From: CAVVIH01 sp963748295
Lineage (GTDB): Bacteria; Acidobacteriota; Vicinamibacteria; Vicinamibacterales; 2-12-FULL-66-21
Reading direction: 5' to 3'
Length of the DNA stretch: 64,000 nucleotides
Assembly: GCA_963748295.1 (NCBI GenBank)
Contig: CAVVIH010000004.1
Location: 248,001-312,000 of the forward strand
Part shown: in pieces, positions 19,503 to 27,418 of the stretch
How positions within the stretch are numbered: the first letter of the stretch is position 1
Layout of the letters: each line of letters begins with the position of its first letter
The notes under the pieces: generated by a model
What the model was told of the DNA's origin: nothing
Seen by the model: only the letters and a program-made list of their open reading frames with translations
The model's database searches: none
Made by a program: the position numbers and the translations under genes

Positions 19503-22136
19503 GCTGACTCGCAGAGCAACCATGGGATCCACTGACGCCGCGCGCCGCGCCGGGACGAGGCAGGCGATCGCGGCGACCGCCGTCAGCACCATCGCCACCG
19601 CAACGAACGTCACCCCATCAGTCGGCTGCACGCCGAAGAGCATCGTCGACAGCACCTGCGCGAGCACGAGGGCGCCGGCGCAGCCGAATGCGAGCCCGAT
19701 CAGCACCAGCTGCAGTCCCTGGCGCAGCACCATCGAGAGCACGTTGGAGCGCTGCGCGCCGAGCGCCATGCGCACGCCGAACTCCTGCGTGCGCTGGTTG
19801 ACGGAGAAGGCAATCACGCCGGCGATGCCGGCGGCGGTGATGACCAGCGCCAGCAGCCCGAACAACCCGAGCAGCGTGGCGGTGAGCTTGCGCGGCGCCA
19901 GCGATGCGGACCGCACTTCGGCAAGCGTGCGGAACCGTTCGACCGGCTGGTCGGGGTCCACCGCATGCACCGCGGCCCGGATCTCCCGCGCCATCACCGA
20001 CGGATCGACCTCGGATCGCACGAGCCAGTTGGTCGAAAGCTGCTCGGTCTGGAACATCGGCACGTACACGTCGTCGGTCGGTTCCTCGTTGAGCTGCTGC
20101 CGGGTGTCGGCGACGATGCCGACGATCGTGGACCACGATTCGCCGTTGTCTCCCGAGATGCGAACGCCGATTGGACTCTCACCGCCCGGCCAGTAGTGCC
20201 GGGCCATCGTCTGGTTGACGATGACGACGCCGGCGCTGCCGCGGAGATCGGAGGCAGTAAAGGGACGTCCGGCGGCGACCGGTTGTCCGAGTGTCGCGAA
20301 GTAGTCCGGCGTCGCCAGCCTGACGTTGACGCGTTGCCGCGGCACGTTGGCGGGCAGCGCGCGTCCGGCGACGATCACGTCGGAGCGGAACGGACCGAGA
20401 TCGTTCAGCGGAAACGTCCCGGCGCCGCCGGCGCTGATCACGCCGGGAATCGTTTTCATCTGCGCCTCGACCCGCTGCCAGAAATCGGCGCGCCGGCCGC
20501 GGGGATACTTCGTGAAGTTCAGGTCGATGCGCATCGTCAGGATGTTGTCGGTGCGGAACCCCGGATCCACCTGCTGGAGCTTCAGCAGGCTGCGGATCAT
20601 CAGGCCGGCGCCGATGAGCAGCATGAAGGACGCGGCAACCTGCACGACTATTAACGCGCTGCGCATCCCCTGACGTCCCTGCGTCGAGCGGCTGCCCTCT
20701 CGCAGTGCCGTCGCGTGGGACAGCTTGCCGCCGATTGCCGGCACCGATCCGAAGATCAGTCCGGTCGCCATCGACACGACGAGCGTGTAGAGCAGCACGG
20801 TTCGATCGATGCCGATTTCAGATGCACGGGTGGTGAAGCGGGCGGCGAAGGCGACGAGAAGATCGAGGCCCCAGCCGGCGATGGCGAGGCCGAACACACC
20901 GCCAAGCAGCGCGAGCAGCGTGCTTTCCGTCAGAAGCTGGCGCAGCAGCCGGCCGCGGCTTGCGCCCAGCGCGGAACGGACCGCGATCTCGCGCTCGCGC
21001 CGGACCGTTCGTGCGAGCATCAGGTTGGCGACGCTGGCGCAGACGATCAGCAGCACGAAACCGGCGGTCCCGAGCAGGACGAGCAGCGTCGTTCTGAAGG
21101 TACCGGTCAGCTCCTGGTGCAGTGAAGTCGCGCGAGTGCGATAGCCGCGGGACGCGGGGTAGGCCTCCGGATACTCCTGCTGAAGCCGGGCGGCGACGAG
21201 ATCGATGTCGGCCTGCGCTTTTCGCAGACTGATGCCGTCGCGAATGCGTCCGAACGCCAGCATCATGCGCGCCCCGCGACTCTCGACGAATTTCGGGTCA
21301 GACCTGAACGGACAGGCCGACGTCGGCATGTAGACGTCGACCTCGAGCGGATACTGCGGAAACGCCGGCAGCACGCCGACGACCTGGTGCGGCCGGTCGT
21401 TCATCTGAAACACTCGGCCGACCACCGACGGGTCGCCGCCAAAACTCCGCTGCCAGTACGCGTGGCTCAGGACGAGCACCGCGGGCGCTCCCGGCCGGTC
21501 GTCGGCCGCTTCGAACGTGCGGCCATAGAGAGATTTCACGCCGAGAACGTCGAAGAAGTTGGCGGAAACGACGCCCGTGGACACCCGCTCGGGTTCCGGC
21601 CGGCCGAGCAGGATGAACCACATGTTGTGGAATTCCACGACACCATCCAGGCTCGCCGACGTCCGGTAATCGAGAATCTCCTTGTATGAGAACGGCATCT
21701 GCGCGCCGGACGCGAGCGGCTGCTCCTGACGAAGCACGACGAGCTGTTCGCCCTTTTCATACGGCAGCGGCTTGAGCAGCACGCCATTGACGACGCTGAA
21801 GATTGCGCTGTTGGCGCCGATGCCGAGCGCCATCGTCAGAACGATGACGAAGGCAAAGCCCGGGTCGCGGCGGATGTTGCGCACGCCGTAGCGGAGGTCC
21901 TGGGCGAGCGTTTCGAAGGTGCGAGACAACCACGTGTCCCGCACGTCGTCCTTGACGCGATCCATCTGCCCGAACGCCTTGAGCGCGGCGCGCCGCGCTT
22001 CCTCCGGCCCCATCCCTGCGCCGACGTTCTGTTCGGTCAGCATGTCCAGATGGAACCGCAGCTCCGAGTCGAGCTCGCGCTCGTACCGCTCGCGGCGGAA
22101 GAGCGAAGAGAGTCGGGTGCGTATCCGGCGGGTCAT
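19500..22136 (-). CDS. ADOP-type ABC transporter permease (MacB/FtsX family)
   Basis: An 878-residue orphan duplicated permease, intact. The soluble prefix (residues 1-85) includes RYERELDSELRFHLDMLTEQ. TM1 is FAFVIVLTMALGIGANSAIF, followed by a MacB-like periplasmic core with NFFDVLGVKSLYGRTF. The first FtsX block is VCASVANLMLARTVRREREI with AVRSALGASRGRLLRQLL. A second core follows, then the final FtsX block (TQEFGVRMALGAQRSNVLSM), ending in ARRAASVDPMVALRVS. The second module of three in this window; its padR gene lies 15 bp upstream in the same direction. No ATPase is linked. Confidence 0.9.
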   Translation of the reverse strand: MTRRIRTRLSSLFRRERYERELDSELRFHLDMLTEQNVGAGMGPEEARRAALKAFGQMDRVKDDVRDTWLSRTFETLAQDLRYGVRNIRRDPGFAFVIVLTMALGIGANSAIFSVVNGVLLKPLPYEKGEQLVVLRQEQPLASGAQMPFSYKEILDYRTSASLDGVVEFHNMWFILLGRPEPERVSTGVVSANFFDVLGVKSLYGRTFEAADDRPGAPAVLVLSHAYWQRSFGGDPSVVGRVFQMNDRPHQVVGVLPAFPQYPLEVDVYMPTSACPFRSDPKFVESRGARMMLAFGRIRDGISLRKAQADIDLVAARLQQEYPEAYPASRGYRTRATSLHQELTGTFRTTLLVLLGTAGFVLLIVCASVANLMLARTVRREREIAVRSALGASRGRLLRQLLTESTLLALLGGVFGLAIAGWGLDLLVAFAARFTTRASEIGIDRTVLLYTLVVSMATGLIFGSVPAIGGKLSHATALREGSRSTQGRQGMRSALIVVQVAASFMLLIGAGLMIRSLLKLQQVDPGFRTDNILTMRIDLNFTKYPRGRRADFWQRVEAQMKTIPGVISAGGAGTFPLNDLGPFRSDVIVAGRALPANVPRQRVNVRLATPDYFATLGQPVAAGRPFTASDLRGSAGVVIVNQTMARHYWPGGESPIGVRISGDNGESWSTIVGIVADTRQQLNEEPTDDVYVPMFQTEQLSTNWLVRSEVDPSVMAREIRAAVHAVDPDQPVERFRTLAEVRSASLAPRKLTATLLGLFGLLALVITAAGIAGVIAFSVNQRTQEFGVRMALGAQRSNVLSMVLRQGLQLVLIGLAFGCAGALVLAQVLSTMLFGVQPTDGVTFVAVAMVLTAVAAIACLVPARRAASVDPMVALRVS

Positions 22137-22151
22137 CGTGGCTCTCGGCTG

Positions 22152-22481
22152 CTAGGTGTCGGCGAGCACCCGGCGAACCGCTTCGGAAAGACGCTCCCAA
22201 TTGCGGGTTTCTTCGGTCAGCTGCTTCCGGCCGGCGCGCGTGAGCTCGTAGAACTTCGCCTGGCGGTTGTTGTCCGAGTTGCCCCACTGCGACGCGATCA
22301 ACCCCTGTTGCTCGAGCCTGTGCAGCGCGGGGTAGAGCGAGCCCTGGTTGACCTGCAGCACATCCTCGGACACCTGCTGGATGTTGAGCGAGATCCCCCA
22401 GCCATGCTTGGGGCCCGCAGCCAGCGTCCGAAGGATCAACAGATCGAGAGTGCCCTGGAGCAGGTCCGACTTCTGTCCCAT
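22152..22481 (-). CDS. PadR family transcriptional regulator
   Basis: A 109-residue PadR-type winged-helix repressor. KSDLLQGTLDLLILRTLAAG opens the domain. VNQGSLYPALHRLEQQGLIA is the recognition/wing signature, and QAKFYELTRAGRKQLTEE is the wing end. ATG at 22481 is preceded by AGGAGGACGA. It is close to the 44515 PadR (both have QGTLDLLILRTLA and SLYPALHRLE), whereas the 13875 copy is more distant. It leads the operon with the 19500-22136 permease. A 7-bp inverted repeat overlapping its promoter is a likely autoregulatory operator. Confidence 0.9.
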   Translation of the reverse strand: MGQKSDLLQGTLDLLILRTLAAGPKHGWGISLNIQQVSEDVLQVNQGSLYPALHRLEQQGLIASQWGNSDNNRQAKFYELTRAGRKQLTEETRNWERLSEAVRRVLADT

Positions 22482-22502
22482 TCGTCCTCCTGTAGACGAT
22501 CG

Positions 22503-22537
22503 ACAAGAGCGTACGGTTCACTCTTGTAGATTGTCAA
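22503..22537 (-). promoter_or_regulatory. padR promoter with overlapping inverted-repeat operator
   Basis: On the minus strand, TTGACA (22532-22537) is separated by 18 bp from TACGCT (22508-22513). The perfect inverted repeat ACAAGAG-N11-CTCTTGT (22503-22527) covers the -10 region, as expected for PadR autorepression. AGGAGGACGA and the ATG follow 22 bp downstream. Confidence 0.6.
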
Positions 22538-22565
22538 GGGGTGAACGGTGGGACGAATGGAAAGG

Positions 22566-23303
22566 CTAGCGGCCGATCGCCGCCGCGAGCGTCTGGCGTG
22601 CCGCCATGCTCACAGGCCGTCCGTTGATGGACTCGTATTCGTACGACACGACCATCCTGGCGGTGCCGGCGAACTTCAGTTTGGCGATCGTTTCGGTGGT
22701 GACGGGCACCCGCACGCCATCGAGGCTGGCGAACTCGCGGATGACGTTGACGAGACTGGTCCAGAACGACGGATTCTTCGCAAGGCGGCCCTCGACCCGG
22801 AGCACCTCCGTGCCGGTTTGATTGAGCACCATGCGGCCGTCGACCAGGAGCATGTCCTTCCGTTTCGGCTTGAGAGTAATGTAGCGGACGCCGTTCCCGT
22901 GCGTGGCGGCTTCCTCGAACTCGTAGTTGTCGCACGTCAGCTCGGCGCGGCGGGCCTGACCCTCCCCGATGAGCTCCTGCTCGCGCGCGAGCATCGTTCT
23001 CAGCACCTTGGCGCGGATTGTCTCCGAGCCGCGCTCGCTGACGATCTCATACCGGAACCCGTTCTGATCGAGCTCGGTCCAGGCTTCCAGCCAGGCTTCG
23101 TGGTTGAATTTTTCGTTGACCGCGTGCATCCGGCGGAATGCCCGGTATTGCTTCAGTGGAGTCTCGTCCAGCTGAGGGGCGGGGCTGGACCCCGCGCGGT
23201 CCTGACCGACCGCAGGCAATGAGCCAAATGTGGCGGCGGCAACCCACACAAGCACGGCGGTGACGCTTATGCGGTGTCCGCCGATCCAGTGTGTTGTGCT
23301 CAT
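22566..23303 (-). CDS. Secreted protein of unknown function
   Basis: A 245-residue protein. ATG at 23303 has AAGGAG 5 nt upstream (a GTG one codon earlier is also possible). Residues 1-34 form a signal peptide (ISVTAVLVWVAAATFGSLPAVGQ). The mature part has a helical block (LKQYRAFRRMHAVNEKFNHE), then beta-rich segments: GFRYEIVSERGSETIR, RYITLKPKRKDMLLVDGRMV, GTEVLRVEGRLAKNPSFWTS and VPVTTETIAKLKFAGTARMV. This resembles the outer-membrane-lipoprotein-sorting/LolA-like fold (a sensor that checks strength of a modelled lipoprotein) but I cannot name a family. One Cys only. Monocistronic, convergent with nothing close. Confidence 0.6.
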   Translation of the reverse strand: MSTTHWIGGHRISVTAVLVWVAAATFGSLPAVGQDRAGSSPAPQLDETPLKQYRAFRRMHAVNEKFNHEAWLEAWTELDQNGFRYEIVSERGSETIRAKVLRTMLAREQELIGEGQARRAELTCDNYEFEEAATHGNGVRYITLKPKRKDMLLVDGRMVLNQTGTEVLRVEGRLAKNPSFWTSLVNVIREFASLDGVRVPVTTETIAKLKFAGTARMVVSYEYESINGRPVSMAARQTLAAAIGR

Positions 23304-23469
23304 CACGGCTCCTTGCGGTTAGTACCGCAAGAACCGTGCTCACCAATGATCAGCTCGACGGTTCGCGATCGGGCCCTGGAACCCATTGTTTCCTGACATA
23401 ACTTTGACGCGGCCGCAACCACGCCCCCACGGCCCCTCAGCTAATCTCCGTGGGTCTGGAGGTTTTGAC

Positions 23470-24327
23470 ATGGTCTGCAAGAATTCCGGGGGGCTGGTCG
23501 TCATCGCGCTTCTGGCGGCGTTGCAGGCGAGCGGTCAGGCCGCTGTCGTCCAGCGAGGGACGGACCTGCGAGCTCGCGAGGCTCAGCGCGAAAAGGACCA
23601 GCGGGTTGGCGACATTTTCGCGGCGATGGCTCTGCAGCCTGGATCGGTCGTCGCGGACATCGGCGCCGGACCCGGTTTCTTTACCGTCCGACTCGCGGAA
23701 GCCGTCGGTTCGGGCGGGCGAGTCCTCGCGGTGGATGTCAGCGCTTCGGTGCTGAGGTCGCTGCGGTCGCGCGTGGAGCAGGAGGGCCTGAAAAACGTCG
23801 AGGTGATCGAGGGGAGCGCTTCCAATCCCAATCTGCCCGAGGCGGTGCTCGACGCGGCGCTGATCGTAAATGCCTACCACGAAATGACCGAGCACCAGGC
23901 AATGCTCGAGCACATCAAAAAAGCGCTGAAACCCGGAGGGCGGCTGGTGATCGTCGAGCCGATTTCGCCGGGACGCCGCGACGGAACGCGCGAGGAGCAG
24001 ACGCGCCAGCACGAGATCGCCCCCGGGTTCGTACAGCAGGATGCCCGCAGCGCCGGCTTCGACGTTTCAACACTCGAAGATCCGTTCTCCAACCATCACG
24101 GACACGGATCCGAATTCATGATTGTGCTGACGCGACCTGCGATTGCCGCCGGCGGAGCAGCATCACGATTGCGATCAGCAGAGCCCCGTATTCGAGCAGC
24201 ATCACCGAAGGCGGCACGGTCCACCGGCCGCCCAGCCGCGCAAGGTGCCAGACGAGATACACCGGCATCACGCTCATCGTCCACACGATCAGGGGAATCG
24301 TGCTGCGTGAGAACAGGAACGGCGTGA
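23470..24327 (+). CDS. Exported class I SAM-dependent methyltransferase
   Basis: ATG at 23470 with GGAGG upstream. The N-terminus VVIALLAALQASGQAAVVQ is a signal-peptide-like helix, unusual for a methyltransferase but common for this acidobacterial type. The Rossmann core is clear: VVADIGAGPGFFTVRLAEAV is motif I, VLAVDVSASVLRSL motif II, VEVIEGSASNPNLPEAVLD acidic motif III, and LKPGGRLVIVEP motif IV. The substrate is unknown. The conserved part ends near GSEFMIVLTRP (about 24140). The remaining 60-odd Arg/Ser/Ala-rich residues run antisense through the convergent glycosyltransferase gene, so a stop near 24140 has probably been lost to an indel. Confidence 0.75.
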   Translation: MVCKNSGGLVVIALLAALQASGQAAVVQRGTDLRAREAQREKDQRVGDIFAAMALQPGSVVADIGAGPGFFTVRLAEAVGSGGRVLAVDVSASVLRSLRSRVEQEGLKNVEVIEGSASNPNLPEAVLDAALIVNAYHEMTEHQAMLEHIKKALKPGGRLVIVEPISPGRRDGTREEQTRQHEIAPGFVQQDARSAGFDVSTLEDPFSNHHGHGSEFMIVLTRPAIAAGGAASRLRSAEPRIRAASPKAARSTGRPAAQGARRDTPASRSSSTRSGESCCVRTGTA

Positions 24328-25405
24328 GGCAAAGCAGATACCAGGGGTAGATCACGGGCGCGCCGAGCAGCGCAATCGCCATCGGCCAAGCCCACGCCGC
24401 CGGATCCGAGGCCGGCAGCCGCACGCGCGCCCACACCGCCGCCGACAAACCAGCCAGCAGCGCCAGCGCCGCCGCACCCTGCGGCGACGCGATCCACGCC
24501 ACGCCGAAAAACACGGGTCCGTTGAAGCGGATGTTCGCGACGACGTTCGGAATGGCGCCGAGCGGGAACTCGCTGCCGAATGTGAACGGCAGATAGAGCA
24601 GCGCCGCGAGCGCGATTCCGAGAATCAAGTCGCGCGGCCGTACCCGTCCGATCAACAGAGGAACGAGGACGATCGGCAGCAGCTTCGTGGCGACCGCGAA
24701 CACGAACGCGACGCACGCGAGCGCCGTCCTGCGGCGAGTGAGCCAGCAGGCGGCCGCGGTGATCCACAGAGCGCTTAGCGCGTCGATGTGCCCGCTGTGC
24801 GAAATCTCGAGCACGGTCAGCGGGTTCCATGCGTAGGCGAGCGTGAGCCACTCGCTGCGGCCGGTCGCCGCCAGCCAGCGCCACAGCACCGCAATCGTGA
24901 GGAGGTCGCAGACGACGAGCGCGAGCTTCATCGCGAGCGTCGAGTTGCCGATCGCGACGATCAGGCGGAAGAACAGCTGGGCCGCCGGCGGGTAAGGCGT
25001 TCTGTGCCGCCGGCTCGGCATCTGCGCGGTTTCCGCCGTGTGTGTTTGCGCGAGTGCAGGGTCGGCGGGGATGACCGTGTACGGGTTGTATCCGAGCCGC
25101 TGCACGCGGCCATCCCACAGGTAGCGAACCATGTCGCTGTCGGGACCCACAGGGGCGACCGCGGGCGGAATGCGAAACAGCACCGCGAGAGACAGCGCGA
25201 TATAGAGAAGGTGGCGGGGTTGCGCGGGTGCGTCCCACACCCGCGCCAGCATCAGGACATACGAACCGCCGGCGACCGCGACGACAGCGAGAAAGAGAGG
25301 TGAGCCAAGCGGCGTCTGGCTGAGAACGAGCGCGAGGATGGCGGCGAAGTAGAAGCTGCCCGCCAGGGCGAGCAGCCTTGCAATGGAGACCGACGCCAGG
25401 CGCAC
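24116..25405 (-). CDS. Membrane glycosyltransferase, GT87/mannosyltransferase-like
   Basis: A 429-residue polytopic protein with about 11 hydrophobic helices. The extracytoplasmic loop after TM3 has VGPDSDMVRYLWDGRVQRLGYNPY, the signature of DUF2029/GT87 polyprenol-phosphate-mannose-dependent transferases; the acidic DSD is the expected catalytic site. NPLTVLEISHSGHIDALSAL is a second family motif. It would transfer a sugar from a lipid carrier to an acceptor outside the membrane. It starts 6 bp after the trans-sulfuration gene on the same strand and may be part of that transcript, although the functional link is unclear. Its 3' end overlaps the methyltransferase frame on the other strand. 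Confidence 0.8.
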   Translation of the reverse strand: MRLASVSIARLLALAGSFYFAAILALVLSQTPLGSPLFLAVVAVAGGSYVLMLARVWDAPAQPRHLLYIALSLAVLFRIPPAVAPVGPDSDMVRYLWDGRVQRLGYNPYTVIPADPALAQTHTAETAQMPSRRHRTPYPPAAQLFFRLIVAIGNSTLAMKLALVVCDLLTIAVLWRWLAATGRSEWLTLAYAWNPLTVLEISHSGHIDALSALWITAAACWLTRRRTALACVAFVFAVATKLLPIVLVPLLIGRVRPRDLILGIALAALLYLPFTFGSEFPLGAIPNVVANIRFNGPVFFGVAWIASPQGAAALALLAGLSAAVWARVRLPASDPAAWAWPMAIALLGAPVIYPWYLLCLTPFLFSRSTIPLIVWTMSVMPVYLVWHLARLGGRWTVPPSVMLLEYGALLIAIVMLLRRRQSQVASAQS

Positions 25406-25411
25406 GCCATA

Positions 25412-26602
25412 TTATGCGTGCACGGCTACCGTCTCGACCGCCGTCGTCCGGGATTTCGCGACGTCGTCGAGCCCTTCGAGCAGGTCGGCGACCAGATCGC
25501 GATGATGCTCACATCCCGGGGACAGGCGGATCAGCGTGTCCGACAGGCCGAGCGCGGCGCGCGCCTCCGGCGGAATGGAGGCGTGCGTCATCCGGGCGGG
25601 ATGGCAGAGCAGCGATTTGACGCTGCCGAGGCTTTCTCCAAGCGTGAAGAACTTCCGCGAGGAGACGAAGGCGACGACCTCGTCGACACTGCCGTCGAGC
25701 TCGAACGAAACCATCCCGCCGAATCCAGTCATCTGACGCCGCGCGATATCGTGGCCCGGATGTGACGGCAGCCCCGGGAAGTAGACCCTGCGAACCAGCG
25801 GATGGCTGTCGAGCGCCAGCGCGATCGCTTCGGCGTTCTCCGCGTGCCTCTGCATCCGCAGCTCGAGCGTCTGCAATCCGCGCAGCGTGAGCCAGCAGTC
25901 GAAGGCGGACGGCACCGCGCCCGTTGCGTTCTGCAGGAATTTGATCGGCTCGAAAATCGCCGGATCGCGCGCGAGCACCGCGCCCTGGATGACGTCCGAG
26001 TGGCCGGCGAGGTACTTCGTCACGCTGTGAAGCACGATGTCCGCGCCGAGCTCGAACGGACGCTGGAACAGCGGCGTCGCGAACGTGTTGTCGACGACGA
26101 CGAGCGCGCCGGAGGCGTGGGCGGTGCGCGCGAGCGCCGGGATGTCGCAGACGAGCAGACGCGGGTTGGTCGGCGATTCAATCCACACCAGCCGCGTCCG
26201 CTCGCCGATCGCGCGGGAAACCTGCGCGGCATCGGCGAAATCCACCTGACGCAGGATGCAGCCGATCGGCTGGAACACTTTCGTCAGAATGCGATAGGTG
26301 CCGCCGTAGACGTCGGTCGGGATGACGATCTCGTCGCCGGGCTTGAGCCACGCCTGAAGCACCGCATTCTCCGCCGCGAGGCCCGACGCGAACACGGCGG
26401 CGTGCTGCACGCCTTCGAGATCCGCGAGCACCGCCTCGAGCCGGGCGCGCGACGGATTGTTCGTGCGCGAATAGTCGAATCCCTGGTGCACACCCGGCGC
26501 GCTCTGTTCGTAGGTCGACGTCTGGAAGATCGGGGCGACGAGCGCTCCGGTTGCTGGCTCGGCCGGCTGGCCGGCGTGGATCGTGCGGGTCGAAAACTCC
26601 AT
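25412..26602 (-). CDS. Trans-sulfuration PLP enzyme (cystathionine gamma-synthase/lyase family)
   Basis: A 396-residue fold-type I PLP enzyme. The N-terminus FSTRTIHAGQPAEPATGA and PIFQTSTYEQ are typical of the Cys/Met metabolism family. YSRTNNPSRARLE binds phosphate from the neighbouring subunit. The PLP lysine is Lys197 in LHSVTKYLAGHSD. The C-terminus has GESLGSVKSLLCHPARMTHA. ATG at 26602 has GGAGGACC upstream. Position in the SAM-riboswitch operon after homoserine dehydrogenase and aspartate kinase favours a forward methionine role: cystathionine gamma-synthase, or O-acyl-homoserine sulfhydrylase acting on activated homoserine. Sequence alone does not separate metB, metC and metZ activities. 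Confidence 0.85.
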   Translation of the reverse strand: MEFSTRTIHAGQPAEPATGALVAPIFQTSTYEQSAPGVHQGFDYSRTNNPSRARLEAVLADLEGVQHAAVFASGLAAENAVLQAWLKPGDEIVIPTDVYGGTYRILTKVFQPIGCILRQVDFADAAQVSRAIGERTRLVWIESPTNPRLLVCDIPALARTAHASGALVVVDNTFATPLFQRPFELGADIVLHSVTKYLAGHSDVIQGAVLARDPAIFEPIKFLQNATGAVPSAFDCWLTLRGLQTLELRMQRHAENAEAIALALDSHPLVRRVYFPGLPSHPGHDIARRQMTGFGGMVSFELDGSVDEVVAFVSSRKFFTLGESLGSVKSLLCHPARMTHASIPPEARAALGLSDTLIRLSPGCEHHRDLVADLLEGLDDVAKSRTTAVETVAVHA

Positions 26603-26624
26603 TGCCGGTCCTCCTCTCATCAAA

Positions 26625-26670
26625 CTTCTTTAGTTCGTACTTCTTACTTCTAACTTCTTACTTCGTTACT
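26625..26670. repeat. ACTTCTT word repeat between operon genes
   Basis: The spacer between the aspartate-kinase stop codon (26672) and the next ribosome-binding site is made of ACTTCTT/ACTTCTA/ACTTCGT words, five in a row. It is the same family as at 5517-5558, here inside an operon rather than between convergent genes. Confidence 0.65.
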
Positions 26671-26671
26671 T

Positions 26672-27418
26672 TCAGCTGACCGTCGTCGTCAGCCCCTGAT
26701 CCATCGCCCTGATGAGCAGACGGACGTTCAGCTCGCGGGCGGTTTCCAAGGCGTTGAGTTGCACGAGATCACAGCCGTCGGCGGCCATCCTGATCGCGTC
26801 GGCGTATGCGAGCGCGCCGATGTGTTCCGCGTCCGGGTTCTCGTTGGGATCGGTGTTGAAGTAGCCGGGAACGTCCTTGAGCAGCTCGCACCGTTCGGCG
26901 CCGAGCCCGGCGGCGAGCAGCACGGCGCTGAGATCGGAGCCGCCGCGTCCGAGCGAGGCGACACTGTCGCCCTCGGTCCGCGCCAGGAAGCCGGGGGCGA
27001 CGACAACGTCCGCGGTCGACAGCAGCGAGCGCAGCCGCAACGGGCGGACGCCGCTTCGTGCTGGCTGCGCCGCGCGCAATCCGCGCCGGCTGACGAGCCC
27101 CGTCTGATGGATGTTCGCCCCCGCCGCGCGAATGCCGATGTTCTGCAGCGCCAGCACCAGCAGGGCGACCGATCGAAGCTCGCCCGTGGACCACAGGAGA
27201 TCCAGAGCCTCCTGATCGGGGTCCGCGGCCAGCTCGCGAGCGGCCGTGAGCAGCGCATCGGTCAGGCCGTGCTCCGCCGACACGATCGCGAGGATCTTTC
27301 CGCCCGGCCGCAATGCGAGCTGCTGTTCGAGAAACCTGGCCGCCCGCCGGTAGGCCGCGGCGCCGGTCAGGACCGAGCCGCCAATTTTGATGACGGTCAG
27401 CGCATCGAGGCTACTCAT
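26672..27418 (-). CDS. lysC: Aspartate kinase, catalytic domain only
   Basis: A 248-residue amino-acid-kinase-fold protein. TVIKIGGSVL is the phosphate-binding N-terminus. SLGRGGSDLSAVLLAAGLGA and ELLKDVPGYFNTDPNENPDA are the aspartokinase signature and nucleotide region, and DGCDLVQLNALETARE ends the catalytic fold. It phosphorylates aspartate, the first step towards lysine, threonine and methionine. The C-terminal ACT domains used for lysine/threonine feedback are absent, so control may rest on the SAM riboswitch upstream. ATG at 27418 overlaps the end of the homoserine dehydrogenase gene (stop at 27411); a GGGGA run lies 6 nt upstream. The ATG at 27424 is an alternative. Confidence 0.85.
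   Translation of the reverse strand: MSSLDALTVIKIGGSVLTGAAAYRRAARFLEQQLALRPGGKILAIVSAEHGLTDALLTAARELAADPDQEALDLLWSTGELRSVALLVLALQNIGIRAAGANIHQTGLVSRRGLRAAQPARSGVRPLRLRSLLSTADVVVAPGFLARTEGDSVASLGRGGSDLSAVLLAAGLGAERCELLKDVPGYFNTDPNENPDAEHIGALAYADAIRMAADGCDLVQLNALETARELNVRLLIRAMDQGLTTTVS

Noticed and set aside
19301..19519. Small frame with repeats of RGFSRIF/TRIFADL on the minus strand
   Set aside because: Wholly contained in the 34-bp tandem array; no start-site signal and no protein-like composition beyond the repeat.
24140..24327. C-terminal extension of the methyltransferase as a real domain
   Set aside because: It is Arg/Ser/Ala-rich and exactly antisense to the conserved end of the glycosyltransferase; a lost stop codon explains it better.
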